Under the pieces are notes generated by a model. That model saw only the letters and a list, made by a program, of their open reading frames with translations, was not told the origin of the DNA and did not search any database. This document shows positions 1 to 9,343 of a stretch of 40,704 nt of DNA, piece by piece. This stretch comes from Methanosaeta sp. PtaU1.Bin112 (GTDB lineage: Archaea; Halobacteriota; Methanosarcinia; Methanotrichales; Methanotrichaceae). Position numbers and translations under genes: made by a program. Position 1 is the first letter of the stretch; the number at the start of each line of letters is the position of its first letter. The DNA is taken from NCBI GenBank assembly GCA_002067705.1, contig MVRL01000199.1:1-40704 (forward strand), read 5' to 3'.

Positions 1-159
1 CTTCTGGCCGTTAAAGCCAGTCTGGGTGGAAATGATCATCTCTACGTTCTTGTATCCTACGCCCTTGACCGATGCCTTCTCGTACATGTAGTTGGCTGCA
101 CCGGCCATGCCTACCACGGCCATGGCGATAATAACCAAAACAGCTATTAGTTTTCTCAT
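1..159 (-). CDS. Exported protein of unknown function, N-terminal part only
   Basis: Only the first 53 codons are inside the window; the gene runs off the left edge. The N-terminus has a short positive stretch (MRKL), a hydrophobic core (IAVLVIIAMAVVGMA) and a small-residue cleavage region (GAA), so it is a probable Sec signal peptide. The mature part begins NYMYEKASVKG. The start is well fixed by a strong Shine-Dalgarno sequence, AAGGAGGTG, on the minus strand at 176-168, 8 nt before the ATG. I do not recognise the family from this fragment. Presumed to be an extracellular or envelope protein. Confidence 0.7.
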   Translation of the reverse strand, partial: MRKLIAVLVIIAMAVVGMAGAANYMYEKASVKGVGYKNVEMIISTQTGFNGQK

Positions 160-711
160 TTCTTTCCCACCTCCTTAGATTACCGTAAACCTTTATGAGA
201 TCTAAGCCATCGATTATGGCTCAAATCCCTGGCCCCTCGTTGACGGAGACAACATAGCCCATGCCCAGGCTTAGCCCGGCATGTGCCATCATACTGAAAC
301 TCCATCACAAGGAGTACCTGACACTCATCCATCTCCGCTCGTATTTGAGTATTTTGCTCAAACACAATCCAAATCGATCAGCCTATAGATAATAAGTGCT
401 TAAGGATTTTAAGGGATTAACGCTATCAATAGATCCATTTATCAGGAGTTGTGAGCAAATGAGCTGGATAGCACCCCCTGTTTGGCTTGATGACTGCAAC
501 CTCCCCAGAAGTCGCGCCGAATCCGGCGGGATGGTTTCATGTGAGATAGGATCTGATACGGCCCGGCAATCAATGGACTCTTCTCGGGCAACAATATCAT
601 TTCACGATAGATGCATTATGCTAATGCATGCAATAACGGGTGCCTGAAGCACGCTTTAGAACCAATGAATAGGCAAGTCGAGTTGCGAGGAAAAAAATGC
701 TGACCATAAAA
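160..711. other. Intergenic region without a supported gene
   Basis: About 550 bases between the exported-protein gene and tRNA-Glu. Open stretches on both strands lack ribosome-binding sites and protein-like composition, so I call no gene. The only clear structure is a perfect inverted repeat at 611-629, listed separately. Confidence 0.5.
611..629. repeat. Perfect inverted repeat, 8-bp arms
   Basis: ATGCATTA at 611-618 and TAATGCAT at 622-629 are exact reverse complements separated by TGC. The dyad lies about 80 bp beyond the 3' end of tRNA-Glu. It could be a protein-binding site or a transcript-end hairpin. There is no adjacent T-run on either strand, which argues against a simple terminator. 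Confidence 0.35.
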
Positions 712-786
712 TGCTCCGGCCGGGATTTGAACCCGAGTCTTCGGCTTGAAAGGCCGAAATGATTGGCCGGGCTACACTACCGGAGC
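712..786 (-). tRNA. tRNA-Glu (anticodon UUC)
   Basis: The minus strand folds into a complete cloverleaf: acceptor GCTCCGG/CCGGAGC with discriminator A, anticodon stem TCGGC/GCCGA with loop CTTTCAA (anticodon TTC), and T-arm GGGTTCAAATCCC. The 3' CCA is not encoded, so it must be added after transcription, a job for the CCA-adding enzyme encoded at about 8-9.3 kb. No intron. It lies 98 bp downstream of tRNA-Gln on the same strand and may share its transcript. Confidence 0.95.
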
Positions 787-884
787 AATTTTCGCGACAT
801 AATGCCAGGCAGGTTATGCACTGGCCTTCACCCCATAGATATGAACGAATATATCTACGTTTCCAATGAGCTGCGAGTTGGAAG

Positions 885-957
885 TAGTCCCGGGCGGATT
901 CGAACCGCCGTCGCGGGCTCCAAAGGCCCTCAGGATTGACCGCTACCCCACGGGACT
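885..957 (-). tRNA. tRNA-Gln (anticodon UUG)
   Basis: The minus strand gives acceptor AGTCCCG/CGGGACT with discriminator A, anticodon loop CTTTGGA (anticodon TTG) and T-arm GGCGGTTCGAATCCGCC. The A1-U72 first pair is typical of tRNA-Gln charged through Glu-tRNA(Gln) amidation in archaea. The top of the anticodon stem appears to be an A27-G43 mismatch (AGGGC/GCCCG). CCA is not encoded. Confidence 0.93.
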
Positions 958-982
958 ATGATTCTGGTGCCATTTATTTGAT

Positions 983-991
983 CATTTAAAC
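983..991 (-). promoter_or_regulatory. TATA box of tRNA-Gln
   Basis: On the minus strand GTTTAAATG lies about 30 bp before the tRNA-Gln 5' end, the right distance for an archaeal TATA box. Confidence 0.45.
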
Positions 992-1034
992 TGACATAAG
1001 CTGATCCTATGCCGGGCGGGTATTATCCACATAA

Positions 1035-1044
1035 GATATATATG
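1035..1044 (+). promoter_or_regulatory. TATA box of the nrpR-like gene
   Basis: GATATATATG is centred about 29 bp before the ATG at 1069. If used, transcription begins near 1066, making the mRNA almost leaderless and ruling out the in-frame upstream ATG at 1009. Confidence 0.4.
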
Positions 1045-1068
1045 GCCTTTCCCGGAGGAGCAAGGAAG

Positions 1069-2061
1069 ATGAAACTTCTCACCAAGGCACATGTGAGCCA
1101 GAGAAGGCTCATTGAGATCCTGCGTGTTATCGAAAATTCCAGCGCGCCCATAGGAGCCAGAGCAATCTCGGATTGCCTTTGCAGTCGCGGCTATGACCTG
1201 GGAGAGAGGGCAGTGCGCTATAACCTCAAGATCCTGGACGAGCTGGGTTTCACGAAAAAGAAAGGTTACAGCGGCAGGGTGCTCACCCCCCTGGGATTAA
1301 GAGAGCTGGATGACGCATTGGTCGACGATCGAATCGGCTTTGTCAATACCAGGATTGAAGAGTACATGTTCAAGACCAGCTTCGATCCCAAAAGCTGTCG
1401 CGGCGATGTAATCGCCAATACCAGCATCATCGACAAATCAAATGCTGAAGAGGTCTTCGAGATACTGCAGAACGCATTTGTCGCTGGCTACACCATAAGC
1501 CGTCGCGTGCTCATTTTGGAAGAGGAGGAATGCATCAGCAATCTTGAGATTCCGAGAGGCGCTATAGGAATAGCCACCCTTTGCAGCATCACTTTAGATG
1601 GCATGCTCATGAAGAGGGGCATTCCCGTCCTGACCAGCTTCGCGGGGCTTGCAGAAGTCATGGAAAAGCAGACTGCCAGATTCACAGACCTCATCGCTTA
1701 CGCGGGTTCATCTCTTGATCCCATTAAGGTCTTCATGGGGCGAAAGGTGACAAGAGTCGCTGATGCCATCTTTAAGGGTTCGGGAACCGTTCTCGCCAAT
1801 GTAAGAGAGGTGCCCGTCGCAGCGGCAGCGCCTGTGCGCGCGCTCCTGGATGAGACGCAAAACGCAGGCCTAGGCGGGCTGATAAGAATTGGAGAGCCAT
1901 CCGAGCCGATACTGGGCTGCCCAGTGGGCTCAGGAAAAATAGGCATAGCCTTTTATGCGGGGGTCAATGGAGTGGTGGCCGCGGAGGAGATGGGAATAGA
2001 GATTAAAACGGCGCCTATTTCCATTCTGATCGACTACGCCAAGACCCATGAGCTGAGATGA
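1069..2061 (+). CDS. nrpR: NrpR-family transcriptional regulator (HTH plus one NrpR/DUF128 domain)
   Basis: A 330-aa protein. Residues about 5-75 form a winged helix-turn-helix (RRLIEILRVIENSS, then RAVRYNLKILDELGF), followed by one NrpR regulatory domain (DUF128) to the C-terminus. In methanogens NrpR represses nitrogen-assimilation genes such as nif and glnK-amt at GGAA-N6-TTCC operators and is released by 2-oxoglutarate. The single-domain layout matches the NrpRI type, which works with a separate NrpRII partner not seen here. The start at 1069 is preferred to the in-frame ATG at 1009: GGAGG lies at 1054-1058 and the TATA box lies between the two ATGs. No perfect operator was found next to it, so the targets lie elsewhere. 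Confidence 0.85.
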   Translation: MKLLTKAHVSQRRLIEILRVIENSSAPIGARAISDCLCSRGYDLGERAVRYNLKILDELGFTKKKGYSGRVLTPLGLRELDDALVDDRIGFVNTRIEEYMFKTSFDPKSCRGDVIANTSIIDKSNAEEVFEILQNAFVAGYTISRRVLILEEEECISNLEIPRGAIGIATLCSITLDGMLMKRGIPVLTSFAGLAEVMEKQTARFTDLIAYAGSSLDPIKVFMGRKVTRVADAIFKGSGTVLANVREVPVAAAAPVRALLDETQNAGLGGLIRIGEPSEPILGCPVGSGKIGIAFYAGVNGVVAAEEMGIEIKTAPISILIDYAKTHELR

Positions 2062-2085
2062 TTGAGCAGCACGGGCAAGATAATG

Positions 2086-2093
2086 TTTTATAG
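2086..2093 (+). promoter_or_regulatory. TATA box of rps6e
   Basis: TTTTATAG at 2086-2093 predicts transcription from about 2116, leaving a leader of about 29 nt that contains GAGGAA at 2134-2139. Confidence 0.4.
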
Positions 2094-2144
2094 AGCATCA
2101 ATCTCTAGAGAGACAGTTACGTTTGCATTTGATGAGGAAGAAAG

Positions 2145-2543
2145 ATGGATTTTAGAGTTGTAGTCTCAGATCCGAAGAGCGGTAAGGCCTATCAGGTAGA
2201 GCTTAAGGAGCCAGGAGCAGGCAAGCTTCTGGGGAAACATATCGGCGATAAGATCGAAGGCGATGTTCTCGGCATGCCCGGATACTCAGTACAGGTTACG
2301 GGCGGCAGCGATCGCGAGGGATTTCCTATGCGTGCAGATCTGCCCGGCACAAAGCGCAGAAAGATCCTGCTCTCCAAGGGAACAGGATACCACCCCGCTG
2401 CCGAAGGAAAGAAAAAGAGAATGAGCATTCACGGCAGGGATATCTCGCCTGATATCGGCCAGATAAATGTAAAGGTTGTTGAGGCTGGGGCCAAGTCAGT
2501 CGAAGAGTTGCTTGGCAAGACACCCAAAGAAGAAAAAGCGTAA
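2145..2543 (+). CDS. rps6e: 30S ribosomal protein S6e
   Basis: 132 aa, beginning MDFRVVVSDPKSGKAYQVEL, a clear match to archaeal S6e, including the LLGKHIGDKIEGD segment and the basic KRRKILLSKGTGYHP stretch. It is a small-subunit ribosomal protein shared by archaea and eukaryotes. Length is normal for archaeal S6e, which lacks the phosphorylated C-terminal extension of eukaryotes. The start has GAGGAA 5 nt upstream. It appears to have its own promoter and faces the flavoprotein gene across a 119-bp gap. Confidence 0.95.
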   Translation: MDFRVVVSDPKSGKAYQVELKEPGAGKLLGKHIGDKIEGDVLGMPGYSVQVTGGSDREGFPMRADLPGTKRRKILLSKGTGYHPAAEGKKKRMSIHGRDISPDIGQINVKVVEAGAKSVEELLGKTPKEEKA

Positions 2544-2662
2544 ATCTCAGGATACCGGGGGGATCGGGCTGGCCCATCCTTCCCCGACCAACCCTTTTAT
2601 TATTGCATTTGCACTCGGGGCTAAATCTGCGAGCGCAGGCGTTACTGATTCTGCAGGTCCAA

Positions 2663-3814
2663 TCAGCCGGAAATCCAGGCACCTGATGCGAGAGGCAGAG
2701 GGATCTGAGCGCGCATTACTGATTTCATCTGCTCGGGACTTAAGGCGGCAAAGAGGGCATTCATGAGCCGATCGCTCTTCATGGCCACATCCACCATCTT
2801 TCTTATCCGGACCGATCGCGAAAGCTGTGCCCCGAACTCCTCGCGAATGCGCGACGCATATTCGCCCAGAGCCATCTCACCCCGCAAATGAGCTATTGCC
2901 GCTTCACCCGCAACTCTTCCCGCCACCACTGCCAATGGTATGCCTCCCCCGCTGGTAGCCATGACATGCCCGGCGGCATCTCCCGCCAAGAGCATGTTGC
3001 TTTTTTGAACAACGCCACAGGTCCCTCCCGAGGGAACCAGGCCCTTCATGACGGACAGAACCTCTCCACCAGCCAATTTTTCTGACGCGATGGGATGCTC
3101 GCGGATGAACCTGCCAAGTATGACTGAGAGCTTCTCGCCCGCCATATAAGAGGACCGAACCCCAATGCCTACATTGGCCCTGTCCTGGCCGAGAGGGATT
3201 ATCCAGGCATATCCACCTGGAGCATAACGAGCTGAGAAGTACATCTCCGCGGCCTTTGCGTCGATATTCGCATCAACAATCTCGTATTCCAGGCAGATTC
3301 CCGTCTCCTGCACCGGATTTCCCATGGCGCGGGATACCGCTGAGTGCGGGCCGTCCGCACCTATTATTATCTGCGGCCTGATCTCGCCGCGAAAGTGGCC
3401 GGAAAGCCTCACTGAGCTTTCCACAAGGCGGGCGCGGGTCGCGGGCAGGACTCTCGCCCCGGCACTCGCTGCGCGGGCGGCAAGATGGCGATCGTATGCC
3501 CGCCGGTCCAGGACCCGACCGGCTACTGCGAATTGCTTGTACTCGCCAGAAGGAGAATATATCCGCTGCCACTGGGTGCGATGCAAGATGATGCGCTCAG
3601 GAATCTCCCTGAGCGTCAGAGGCAGTCTGGCGCGGGGCATGAGCTTCTCCAGCTCGAATGCCTCAGGGAGAAAACCGCCGCATTGCACCGGGCTGCCAAT
3701 CTCGCTCTTCCTGTCGACCAGCAAAACCTCCATGCCAGAAGCAGCGACGGTCTCCGCGGCAGTGCTGCCAGCCGGGCCTGCTCCCACCACTGCTACCGCA
3801 ATATCTTCTTTCAT
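2663..3814 (-). CDS. Geranylgeranyl reductase family FAD-dependent oxidoreductase
   Basis: 383 aa. The N-terminal Rossmann motif VVGAGPAGSTAAE (residues about 9-21) and VDRKSEIGSPVQCGG bind FAD; IIGADGPHSAVSRAMG and LLAGDAAGHVMATSGGG are the second and third nucleotide-binding signatures of this family. Members reduce isoprenoid double bonds, in archaea mostly geranylgeranyl chains of membrane lipids or quinone-like molecules. Archaea carry several paralogues, so the exact substrate is open. The ATG overlaps the stop of the upstream symporter gene as ATGA, indicating translational coupling, an unusual pairing. Confidence 0.85.
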   Translation of the reverse strand: MKEDIAVAVVGAGPAGSTAAETVAASGMEVLLVDRKSEIGSPVQCGGFLPEAFELEKLMPRARLPLTLREIPERIILHRTQWQRIYSPSGEYKQFAVAGRVLDRRAYDRHLAARAASAGARVLPATRARLVESSVRLSGHFRGEIRPQIIIGADGPHSAVSRAMGNPVQETGICLEYEIVDANIDAKAAEMYFSARYAPGGYAWIIPLGQDRANVGIGVRSSYMAGEKLSVILGRFIREHPIASEKLAGGEVLSVMKGLVPSGGTCGVVQKSNMLLAGDAAGHVMATSGGGIPLAVVAGRVAGEAAIAHLRGEMALGEYASRIREEFGAQLSRSVRIRKMVDVAMKSDRLMNALFAALSPEQMKSVMRAQIPLPLASGAWISG

Positions 3815-5706
3815 CGTCCCTTCATGCCAAGAGAAGAAAGCGTCTCTTCTATCTCCCCGTATGCCAGGAAAAGCTCATCCTTCATCCTCTCCGTCTGCTC
3901 GCGCCTCGGCTCAGCAGATAGCCAGATGTGGCTCTCATCGCCGCGCACCATCTTTACGCAGGCCAGCATGTCCGCCTGAGAGAGACGGTAGACGATGTGG
4001 CTTCCCGTAGGCGTAAACCAGACCGGGTATTTCTGAGTGATCATCGCCACAAAGCGCTCCCACGGCAGCTTTGCCGTTCCATCAACCGTTCTCGCTTTGC
4101 CGGCGGCATTATGGCTGACGGCCAGGTTGAGATGAGATCGCTCTCCAGCGATCTTCTCATCTGCCTGGGAGACAACATCCCGGTAGCGCGCGCTCTTTCT
4201 GTCGACTCGTGGCAGATCGCGACTGAAGACCTTCTCGGCAATCTCTGGGAAGAAGGGTGCCAGATGAATTTCCGGCTCCGGCTTTGTAGCCAGTGAGACA
4301 CCGACAAAGAATAGTGCGCTCAAAGTCAGGCCCACCAGAACACCATGCTCGGTCAGATAGGGTGAGATGCTGTCCAGCGGCTTCGCGAGCCAGAATTGCT
4401 CATAGGCGACGAGAAGGATCTGTGTCCCGCCACCGACGATTAGGGCCGCCATAGCCCCCCATCTGTTGGCGCGCTTCCAATACAGCCCGCCGATAATGGG
4501 AAAGAAGTAGGATGTTGTGCCGATCACCGTGGCTATGATAACGGCATCGACGATGCTGCTCGCATGCAGAGCGATGGACGCCGAGATGAAGATCATAATG
4601 ATAACCAGAATTCTGTTGATGACCAGCATCTCCTTCATAGTGGCAGCAGGCCGCAGGTGCCGCTGCACCAGGTCGCGAGAGACACAGGATGCAGCAGATG
4701 TGGCAAAGGTGTCGGTACAGGACATGGAGGCGGCAGCAAAGCCGATGGTTAGAAGGGCTAAGAGCCATCCGGGAACGTTATCGCTGATGATCTTGAGATA
4801 AAGCATCTCCGCCTCAACCTCACCACTCGGTCGGGGATAAAGCACGGAAAGGCCGACAGCCGTGAGGAAGCAGCAGAGGTAGACTAAAGCCAGCAAAAAG
4901 CTGGCCAGGACCAGGCCCCTCTTCGCGGAACGGCCATCGCGAGCCGCCCAGATCTTCTGCCAGGGATCCTGTTCCGCCACCCAGCCGGGCAAGAGAGCCA
5001 CCAGAAAGACCAGAGCCCCCATGAGACCGCCCAGAAGAAGCGGGTCCCACCATTCTTCGCCCAGAGAGGACGCGGCGACCATCAAGCTGACCCCCTTGGC
5101 GGCAGATAGATCCAGGGCTAGTGAGGCCACATAAACGGCAAGGCCTGCCAGAAGTATATACTGCAGGATATCGGTCCAAACCACGGCGCGAAAGCCGCCC
5201 ACGCTGACATAAAGTGCAACAGAGACTGCCATCAGTGCCACGGCATAAAAGGGATCGATGCCGAAGAATGTGCCCAAAACCAGCTTGAATCCGATGAAAT
5301 CCGTCACGGAAAAGAGTATCATCATAATAGTGACTGCTATGGCCACCGGAGCCCTGATCATGGGATCATATCTGATCTCCATGAGTTCAGGCTGAGTTAA
5401 GGCGGGAATATTCTTGATCCTGCCGGAGATCGCGGCAATTATCAAGAGCCCGGCGATATTGGGAAAGACCCAGATCCAGATCGATCCTACGCCTATAAGC
5501 AAGAATAGTCCTGTGGCCAAGAGCAATGCGCTCGCCGTGATCCATGCGGACGCTGCGGAGAATCCAATGGTAATCGGCCCCAGCTCCCTTCCCGCCAGCC
5601 AGAAGTCGGTTACAGACTTCTGCTGACGGGAAGAATATAGACCGATGCCCAGTAAGACCGCAATGTAGATGGCGAGAAATATCAGGAACAACGAATAATC
5701 ATCCAA
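3811..5706 (-). CDS. Sodium:solute symporter (SSS family) with C-terminal cytosolic extension
   Basis: About 631 aa. The first roughly 485 residues form a typical SSS core with about 13 membrane segments: a first helix then SVTDFWLAGRELGP, GGFRAVVWTDILQYILL, and FAAASMSCTDTFATSAAS in the Na-site region. After the last helix there are about 150 hydrophilic residues (from TKPEPEIHLAPFFP) that plain transporters lack; I recognise no domain in them. The start is placed at a TTG at 5706 (LDDYSLFLIF), 7 nt after GGTGG; an ATG at 5781 would add 25 non-conserved-looking residues. Substrate unknown. It is coupled by ATGA to the flavoprotein gene. Confidence 0.8.
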   Translation of the reverse strand: MDDYSLFLIFLAIYIAVLLGIGLYSSRQQKSVTDFWLAGRELGPITIGFSAASAWITASALLLATGLFLLIGVGSIWIWVFPNIAGLLIIAAISGRIKNIPALTQPELMEIRYDPMIRAPVAIAVTIMMILFSVTDFIGFKLVLGTFFGIDPFYAVALMAVSVALYVSVGGFRAVVWTDILQYILLAGLAVYVASLALDLSAAKGVSLMVAASSLGEEWWDPLLLGGLMGALVFLVALLPGWVAEQDPWQKIWAARDGRSAKRGLVLASFLLALVYLCCFLTAVGLSVLYPRPSGEVEAEMLYLKIISDNVPGWLLALLTIGFAAASMSCTDTFATSAASCVSRDLVQRHLRPAATMKEMLVINRILVIIMIFISASIALHASSIVDAVIIATVIGTTSYFFPIIGGLYWKRANRWGAMAALIVGGGTQILLVAYEQFWLAKPLDSISPYLTEHGVLVGLTLSALFFVGVSLATKPEPEIHLAPFFPEIAEKVFSRDLPRVDRKSARYRDVVSQADEKIAGERSHLNLAVSHNAAGKARTVDGTAKLPWERFVAMITQKYPVWFTPTGSHIVYRLSQADMLACVKMVRGDESHIWLSAEPRREQTERMKDELFLAYGEIEETLSSLGMKGR

Positions 5707-5827
5707 GGTTTTTCCACCACTGGCGGCTAGTATTTTGTGGTATTTAACATGTAGGACAAGGCCGCTTCTCAAGGCAAGCAACTACTTAAACGGAGGAGTA
5801 GCAAAACCCGGAAATGAGGTTTTCTAA

Positions 5828-7474
5828 ATGAGGAGCGATGTCACTAAAGTGGGCAGAGAGAGAGCACCTCATAGGGCTCTTTTGAAGGCCACCGGCCTAT
5901 GCGATGAAGAGATCCGTCGTCCCTTCATAGGAGTAGTCAACTCGTTTAACGATTTCATCCCAGGGCATATCCATCTGGACAAGCTGGGAGAAGCAGTAAA
6001 AGCAGGCATACTCGCTGCAGGAGGCGTTCCCTTCGAATTTCAGACCATCGGCGTCTGCGACGGCATAGCTATGGGCCATAAGGGCATGAGATACTCGTTG
6101 CCCAGTCGCGAGCTGATCGAAGACTCCATCGAGATCATGGCAGAGGCCCATCAGCTCGACGGATTGGTAATGATTCCCACTTGTGACAAGATCGTTCCCG
6201 GTCATATCATGGCGGCAGGGAGACTGGACCTTCCCACAATCATAGTCACGGGCGGGCCCATGATGCCAGGCTTTGCCTGCGACAAGGAGCTGGACCTGAT
6301 CAACGTCTTTGAAGGCTGGCAGGCAGGAGGAAAAACGCTTGACGCCCTGGAGGAGATGGCCTGTCCAGGCGCAGGATCGTGTGCCGGCTTATTTACTGCC
6401 AATACCATGGCCTGCCTCACCGAAGCTATGGGACTATCCCTGCCCGGCTGCGCCACCACTCATGCCGTTGACGCGCGAAAGATGCGCCTGGCAAAGCTTT
6501 CCGGCATGAAGATCATGGATTTGGTAAAGCAGGGAATCACCGCCCGGCAGATAGTAACAAGCGAATCGCTGGACAATGCCATTCGCGTGGACATGGCCAT
6601 CGGCGGGTCCACAAATACCGTCCTGCACGTGATGGCCATAGCCGCGGAGTTCGGCCTGGATCTGAACATCGAGCGCTTCGACCAATTGAGTCGCGAGACG
6701 CCTCATCTGGTCAACCTGAGGCCAGGCGGGCCCCATCATATTCTCGATCTGGAACGGGCAGGGGGAATTCCTGCGGTCATGAACCGTCTCGGCTCGCTGC
6801 TTCATCTGGACTCCCTAACAGTCACAGGCAAGGAGCTGGGCGAGAACCTGTCAGCCTTCAGCCCAGTCAATCCTGAGACCAACAGGACGGTCATAGCCAC
6901 GTTGGATGCGCCTGTGCACGACCAGGGTGGAATCGCCGTAATGTTCGGCAACCTCGCGCCCGAAGGAGGAGTGGTCAAGCAGACGGCAGTGTCTCCATCC
7001 ATGCTCAAGCACACCGGCCCGGCCAAGGTATACGACTCAGAGGAAGAGTCCATGAAGGGCATCGTAGACGGCGACGTGAAGGCCGGAAATGTGGTCATAA
7101 TAAGATACGAGGGTCCAAGAGGCGGCCCGGGCATGAGAGAGATGCTCGCACCCACCTCTGCCATTGCAGGAGCGGGCCTATCCGAATCAGTGGCCCTCAT
7201 TACCGATGGACGCTTCAGCGGCGGAACCCGTGGCCCATGCATCGGCCATGTCTCTCCCGAGGCAGCCGCCGGTGGGCCCATCGCCCTGGTAAAGGACGGA
7301 GATCTCATCTCAATAGATATCCCTGCCAGAAGGATCGATCTGCATGTCGATGCAAAGATACTGGAAACAAGAAAGAAGGCATGGGTCCCGCCTGAGCCCA
7401 CAATAAAAAGCGGCATTCTCGCTCGCTACAGAAGCTCGGTCACCTCCGCCAGCAGAGGCAGTGTCCTTAGATGA
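5828..7474 (+). CDS. ilvD: Dihydroxy-acid dehydratase
   Basis: 548 aa, full length. Converts 2,3-dihydroxy-isovalerate and its isoleucine-pathway homologue to 2-oxo acids in branched-chain amino acid synthesis. Signatures: [10 protein letters not shown] (about 38-47), [13 protein letters not shown] (C77), [10 protein letters not shown] (C119), [16 protein letters not shown] (C185), and [20 protein letters not shown] near the C-terminus. The PGH in the first motif resembles the oxygen-sensitive [4Fe-4S] enzymes rather than the PCN type with [2Fe-2S], fitting an anaerobe. GAGG at 5816-5819 precedes the start. First gene of ilvD-thpR-cca; thpR overlaps its stop. Confidence 0.95.
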   Translation: MRSDVTKVGRERAPHRALLKATGLCDEEIRRPFIGVVNSFNDFIPGHIHLDKLGEAVKAGILAAGGVPFEFQTIGVCDGIAMGHKGMRYSLPSRELIEDSIEIMAEAHQLDGLVMIPTCDKIVPGHIMAAGRLDLPTIIVTGGPMMPGFACDKELDLINVFEGWQAGGKTLDALEEMACPGAGSCAGLFTANTMACLTEAMGLSLPGCATTHAVDARKMRLAKLSGMKIMDLVKQGITARQIVTSESLDNAIRVDMAIGGSTNTVLHVMAIAAEFGLDLNIERFDQLSRETPHLVNLRPGGPHHILDLERAGGIPAVMNRLGSLLHLDSLTVTGKELGENLSAFSPVNPETNRTVIATLDAPVHDQGGIAVMFGNLAPEGGVVKQTAVSPSMLKHTGPAKVYDSEEESMKGIVDGDVKAGNVVIIRYEGPRGGPGMREMLAPTSAIAGAGLSESVALITDGRFSGGTRGPCIGHVSPEAAAGGPIALVKDGDLISIDIPARRIDLHVDAKILETRKKAWVPPEPTIKSGILARYRSSVTSASRGSVLR

Positions 7475-8016
7475 CGGGATTAAGGTGCTTTGTGGCGGTA
7501 GAGCTTCCCAGTTCCATGCGCGAGGAGATCGGACGCCTGCAAAGCCAGATCGCGACCAAAGGCCTCAGGCTGGTGAGGCCAGAGCTGGTTCATGTCACCA
7601 TAAAATTCCTGGGGGATGTTCCGCGAGAGGATATAGGGCTTGTTACCGAGGCTCTGGGAAAGGTCAAAGCATCGCCTTTCCCTGCCAGGGTTTTGGGCAT
7701 GGGCGCTTTTTCCGGACGAGCGGTGCGCGTGGTGTGGCTGGGCCTGACCGGAGATTTCCAGGAGCTTTACAGGAATGTGGAGCAAGCCCTCAGGCCTCTG
7801 GGATTTGCGCCCGAGGATCGAGGCTTTTCAGCACATGTAACCCTGGGCAGGGTAGCTCGACCCAATCCTGAGATGAGCCGCCTGCTGGGAGAAAAGATCG
7901 CAGAATTCTCCACCCAGGACCTGGGCAGCTTCAATGTGGACAGATTCTACCTTAAGAAGAGCACACTCACTGCAGGAGGGCCGATCTACGAAGACCTTGC
8001 AGCATTCCCTCTCTGA
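7471..8016 (+). CDS. thpR: RNA 2',3'-cyclic phosphodiesterase / 2'-5' RNA ligase family
   Basis: 181 aa with the two HxTx motifs that define this 2H phosphoesterase family: HVTI (H41, T43) and HVTL (H122, T124). The enzyme opens 2',3'-cyclic phosphates on RNA ends and can join tRNA halves through 2'-5' bonds in vitro. The ATG overlaps the ilvD stop as ATGA, and the following cca gene begins inside its last codons, so all three are probably translated from one mRNA. Placement next to the CCA-adding enzyme suggests a tRNA end-processing role. Confidence 0.92.
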   Translation: MTGLRCFVAVELPSSMREEIGRLQSQIATKGLRLVRPELVHVTIKFLGDVPREDIGLVTEALGKVKASPFPARVLGMGAFSGRAVRVVWLGLTGDFQELYRNVEQALRPLGFAPEDRGFSAHVTLGRVARPNPEMSRLLGEKIAEFSTQDLGSFNVDRFYLKKSTLTAGGPIYEDLAAFPL

Positions 8017-9343
8017 GATTCAGGAGGTCGTGCTCAGCCAGGTCAGGCCCAAACCGGCAGACAGGACGCGAATTGAGAAGACCTCAACTGCCATTATAAC
8101 CCGCGTGGAGAAGCTGGCTAGTGAGCATGGCCTGCATCTTCAGGCCATGCTGGTGGGCTCGGCTGCCAGGGGCACGTGGCTTTCCGGCGACCACGACCTG
8201 GATATCTTCTTAGCAGTTCCTCCAGAGGAAGATCTGGCTGCCGCCCTGGATATTGCCAGAATTGCAGCTCAGGATTATGAGGAGAAATATGCCGAGCACG
8301 CCTATATCCACGCCCGGATGGACGGATTTGAGGTCGACCTGGTTCCCTGCTACCTGGTGGATGATGCCGCCCACCTGAAGAGCGCAGTGGACCGCACCCC
8401 CTTTCACACAAGATATCTCAGCAGAAAGATCACAGGCAAAGAGGATGACGTCCTCCTTTTAAAGCAGTTCATGAAGGGCGTGAATGTCTACGGATCGGAG
8501 CTGAAGGTAGGCGGATTTTCCGGCTATCTGACAGAGCTGCTCGTTCTCTGCTACGGCTCATTCGTTGAAGTGCTGCAGGCGGCATCCTCCTGGAGGCCAG
8601 GCAAGCGACTGGACCTGGAAGGGCACGGCGCCGGAAAGCATTCCGATCCCTTGATCGTCATAGATCCTGTAGACCCGAAGAGAAACGTGGCCGCTGCACT
8701 GACTCTTGACAAAATGCTCCAGTTCGCCGTGGCGGCGCGCTCCTTTCTGGCCGGGCCGAAGCTTGATTTCTTCTTCCCGCAACCGCTTCCTCCCCTATCC
8801 GATGAAGAGCTAATTGCCGAGCTGGACTGCCGAGCAACAATGCCCATACTCCTGGAGTTTTCCGCGCCCGATGTGGTGGAAGATGTGCTATATCCTCAGC
8901 TTCGCAAGGCGGAAAGCTCAATCAAAGCGCTTCTTGAGCGAAACGGCTTTTGTTTGCTGCGAAGCGACGTCTCGACCTATCGCGACAGAGCGGTGATGCT
9001 CTTTGAGATGCAGGTCTGGCAGCTCTCTAAAGCCAGCAGGCGCGAGGGTCCCCCAGCCTGGGAAGCTGAACACACCGCTCGCTTCCTGGCAGCCCATCCT
9101 AGCCCCCTTTCCGGCCCCTACATCTGCGACGGCAAAATGGTGGTGGAAGAGGCCCGCCAGTACACCTCTGCTCGTGAGCTTCTCTCTTGCCAGATCGAAA
9201 ACCTCTCTTTAGGAAAGCATCTCTGTGCCTCTATTCGCGAGGGGCACAACATATATGTGGGACAGGAGCTTCTGGGCATCAAAGATGATGGCTTTCGATC
9301 ATTTCTGGCCCACTATTTTTGCGCCAAGCTGCACATCGGCTAA
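7997..9343 (+). CDS. cca: CCA tRNA nucleotidyltransferase (archaeal class I)
   Basis: About 448 aa. Adds or repairs the 3'-CCA of tRNAs, needed here because both tRNAs in the window lack an encoded CCA. The nucleotidyltransferase signature is [18 protein letters not shown] with metal ligands D67 and D69. [28 protein letters not shown], and [19 protein letters not shown] follow as in the Archaeoglobus enzyme. I place the start at TTG 7997, 20 bp inside thpR, because similarity begins at [14 protein letters not shown]. The in-frame ATG at 7934 and GTG at 8030 fit less well; no ideal ribosome site marks any of them. Its TAA overlaps the stop of the convergent hydrolase gene. Confidence 0.9.
   Translation: MQHSLSEIQEVVLSQVRPKPADRTRIEKTSTAIITRVEKLASEHGLHLQAMLVGSAARGTWLSGDHDLDIFLAVPPEEDLAAALDIARIAAQDYEEKYAEHAYIHARMDGFEVDLVPCYLVDDAAHLKSAVDRTPFHTRYLSRKITGKEDDVLLLKQFMKGVNVYGSELKVGGFSGYLTELLVLCYGSFVEVLQAASSWRPGKRLDLEGHGAGKHSDPLIVIDPVDPKRNVAAALTLDKMLQFAVAARSFLAGPKLDFFFPQPLPPLSDEELIAELDCRATMPILLEFSAPDVVEDVLYPQLRKAESSIKALLERNGFCLLRSDVSTYRDRAVMLFEMQVWQLSKASRREGPPAWEAEHTARFLAAHPSPLSGPYICDGKMVVEEARQYTSARELLSCQIENLSLGKHLCASIREGHNIYVGQELLGIKDDGFRSFLAHYFCAKLHIG

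Noticed and set aside
396-647. Open frame of 83 codons on the plus strand upstream of the tRNAs
   Set aside because: GTG start without ribosome site, composition unlike a protein, and it runs across the inverted repeat at 611-629.
5814-5831. 5-codon ORF overlapping the ilvD start as ATGA
   Set aside because: Too short to have meaning; its second codon simply forms the ilvD ribosome site.
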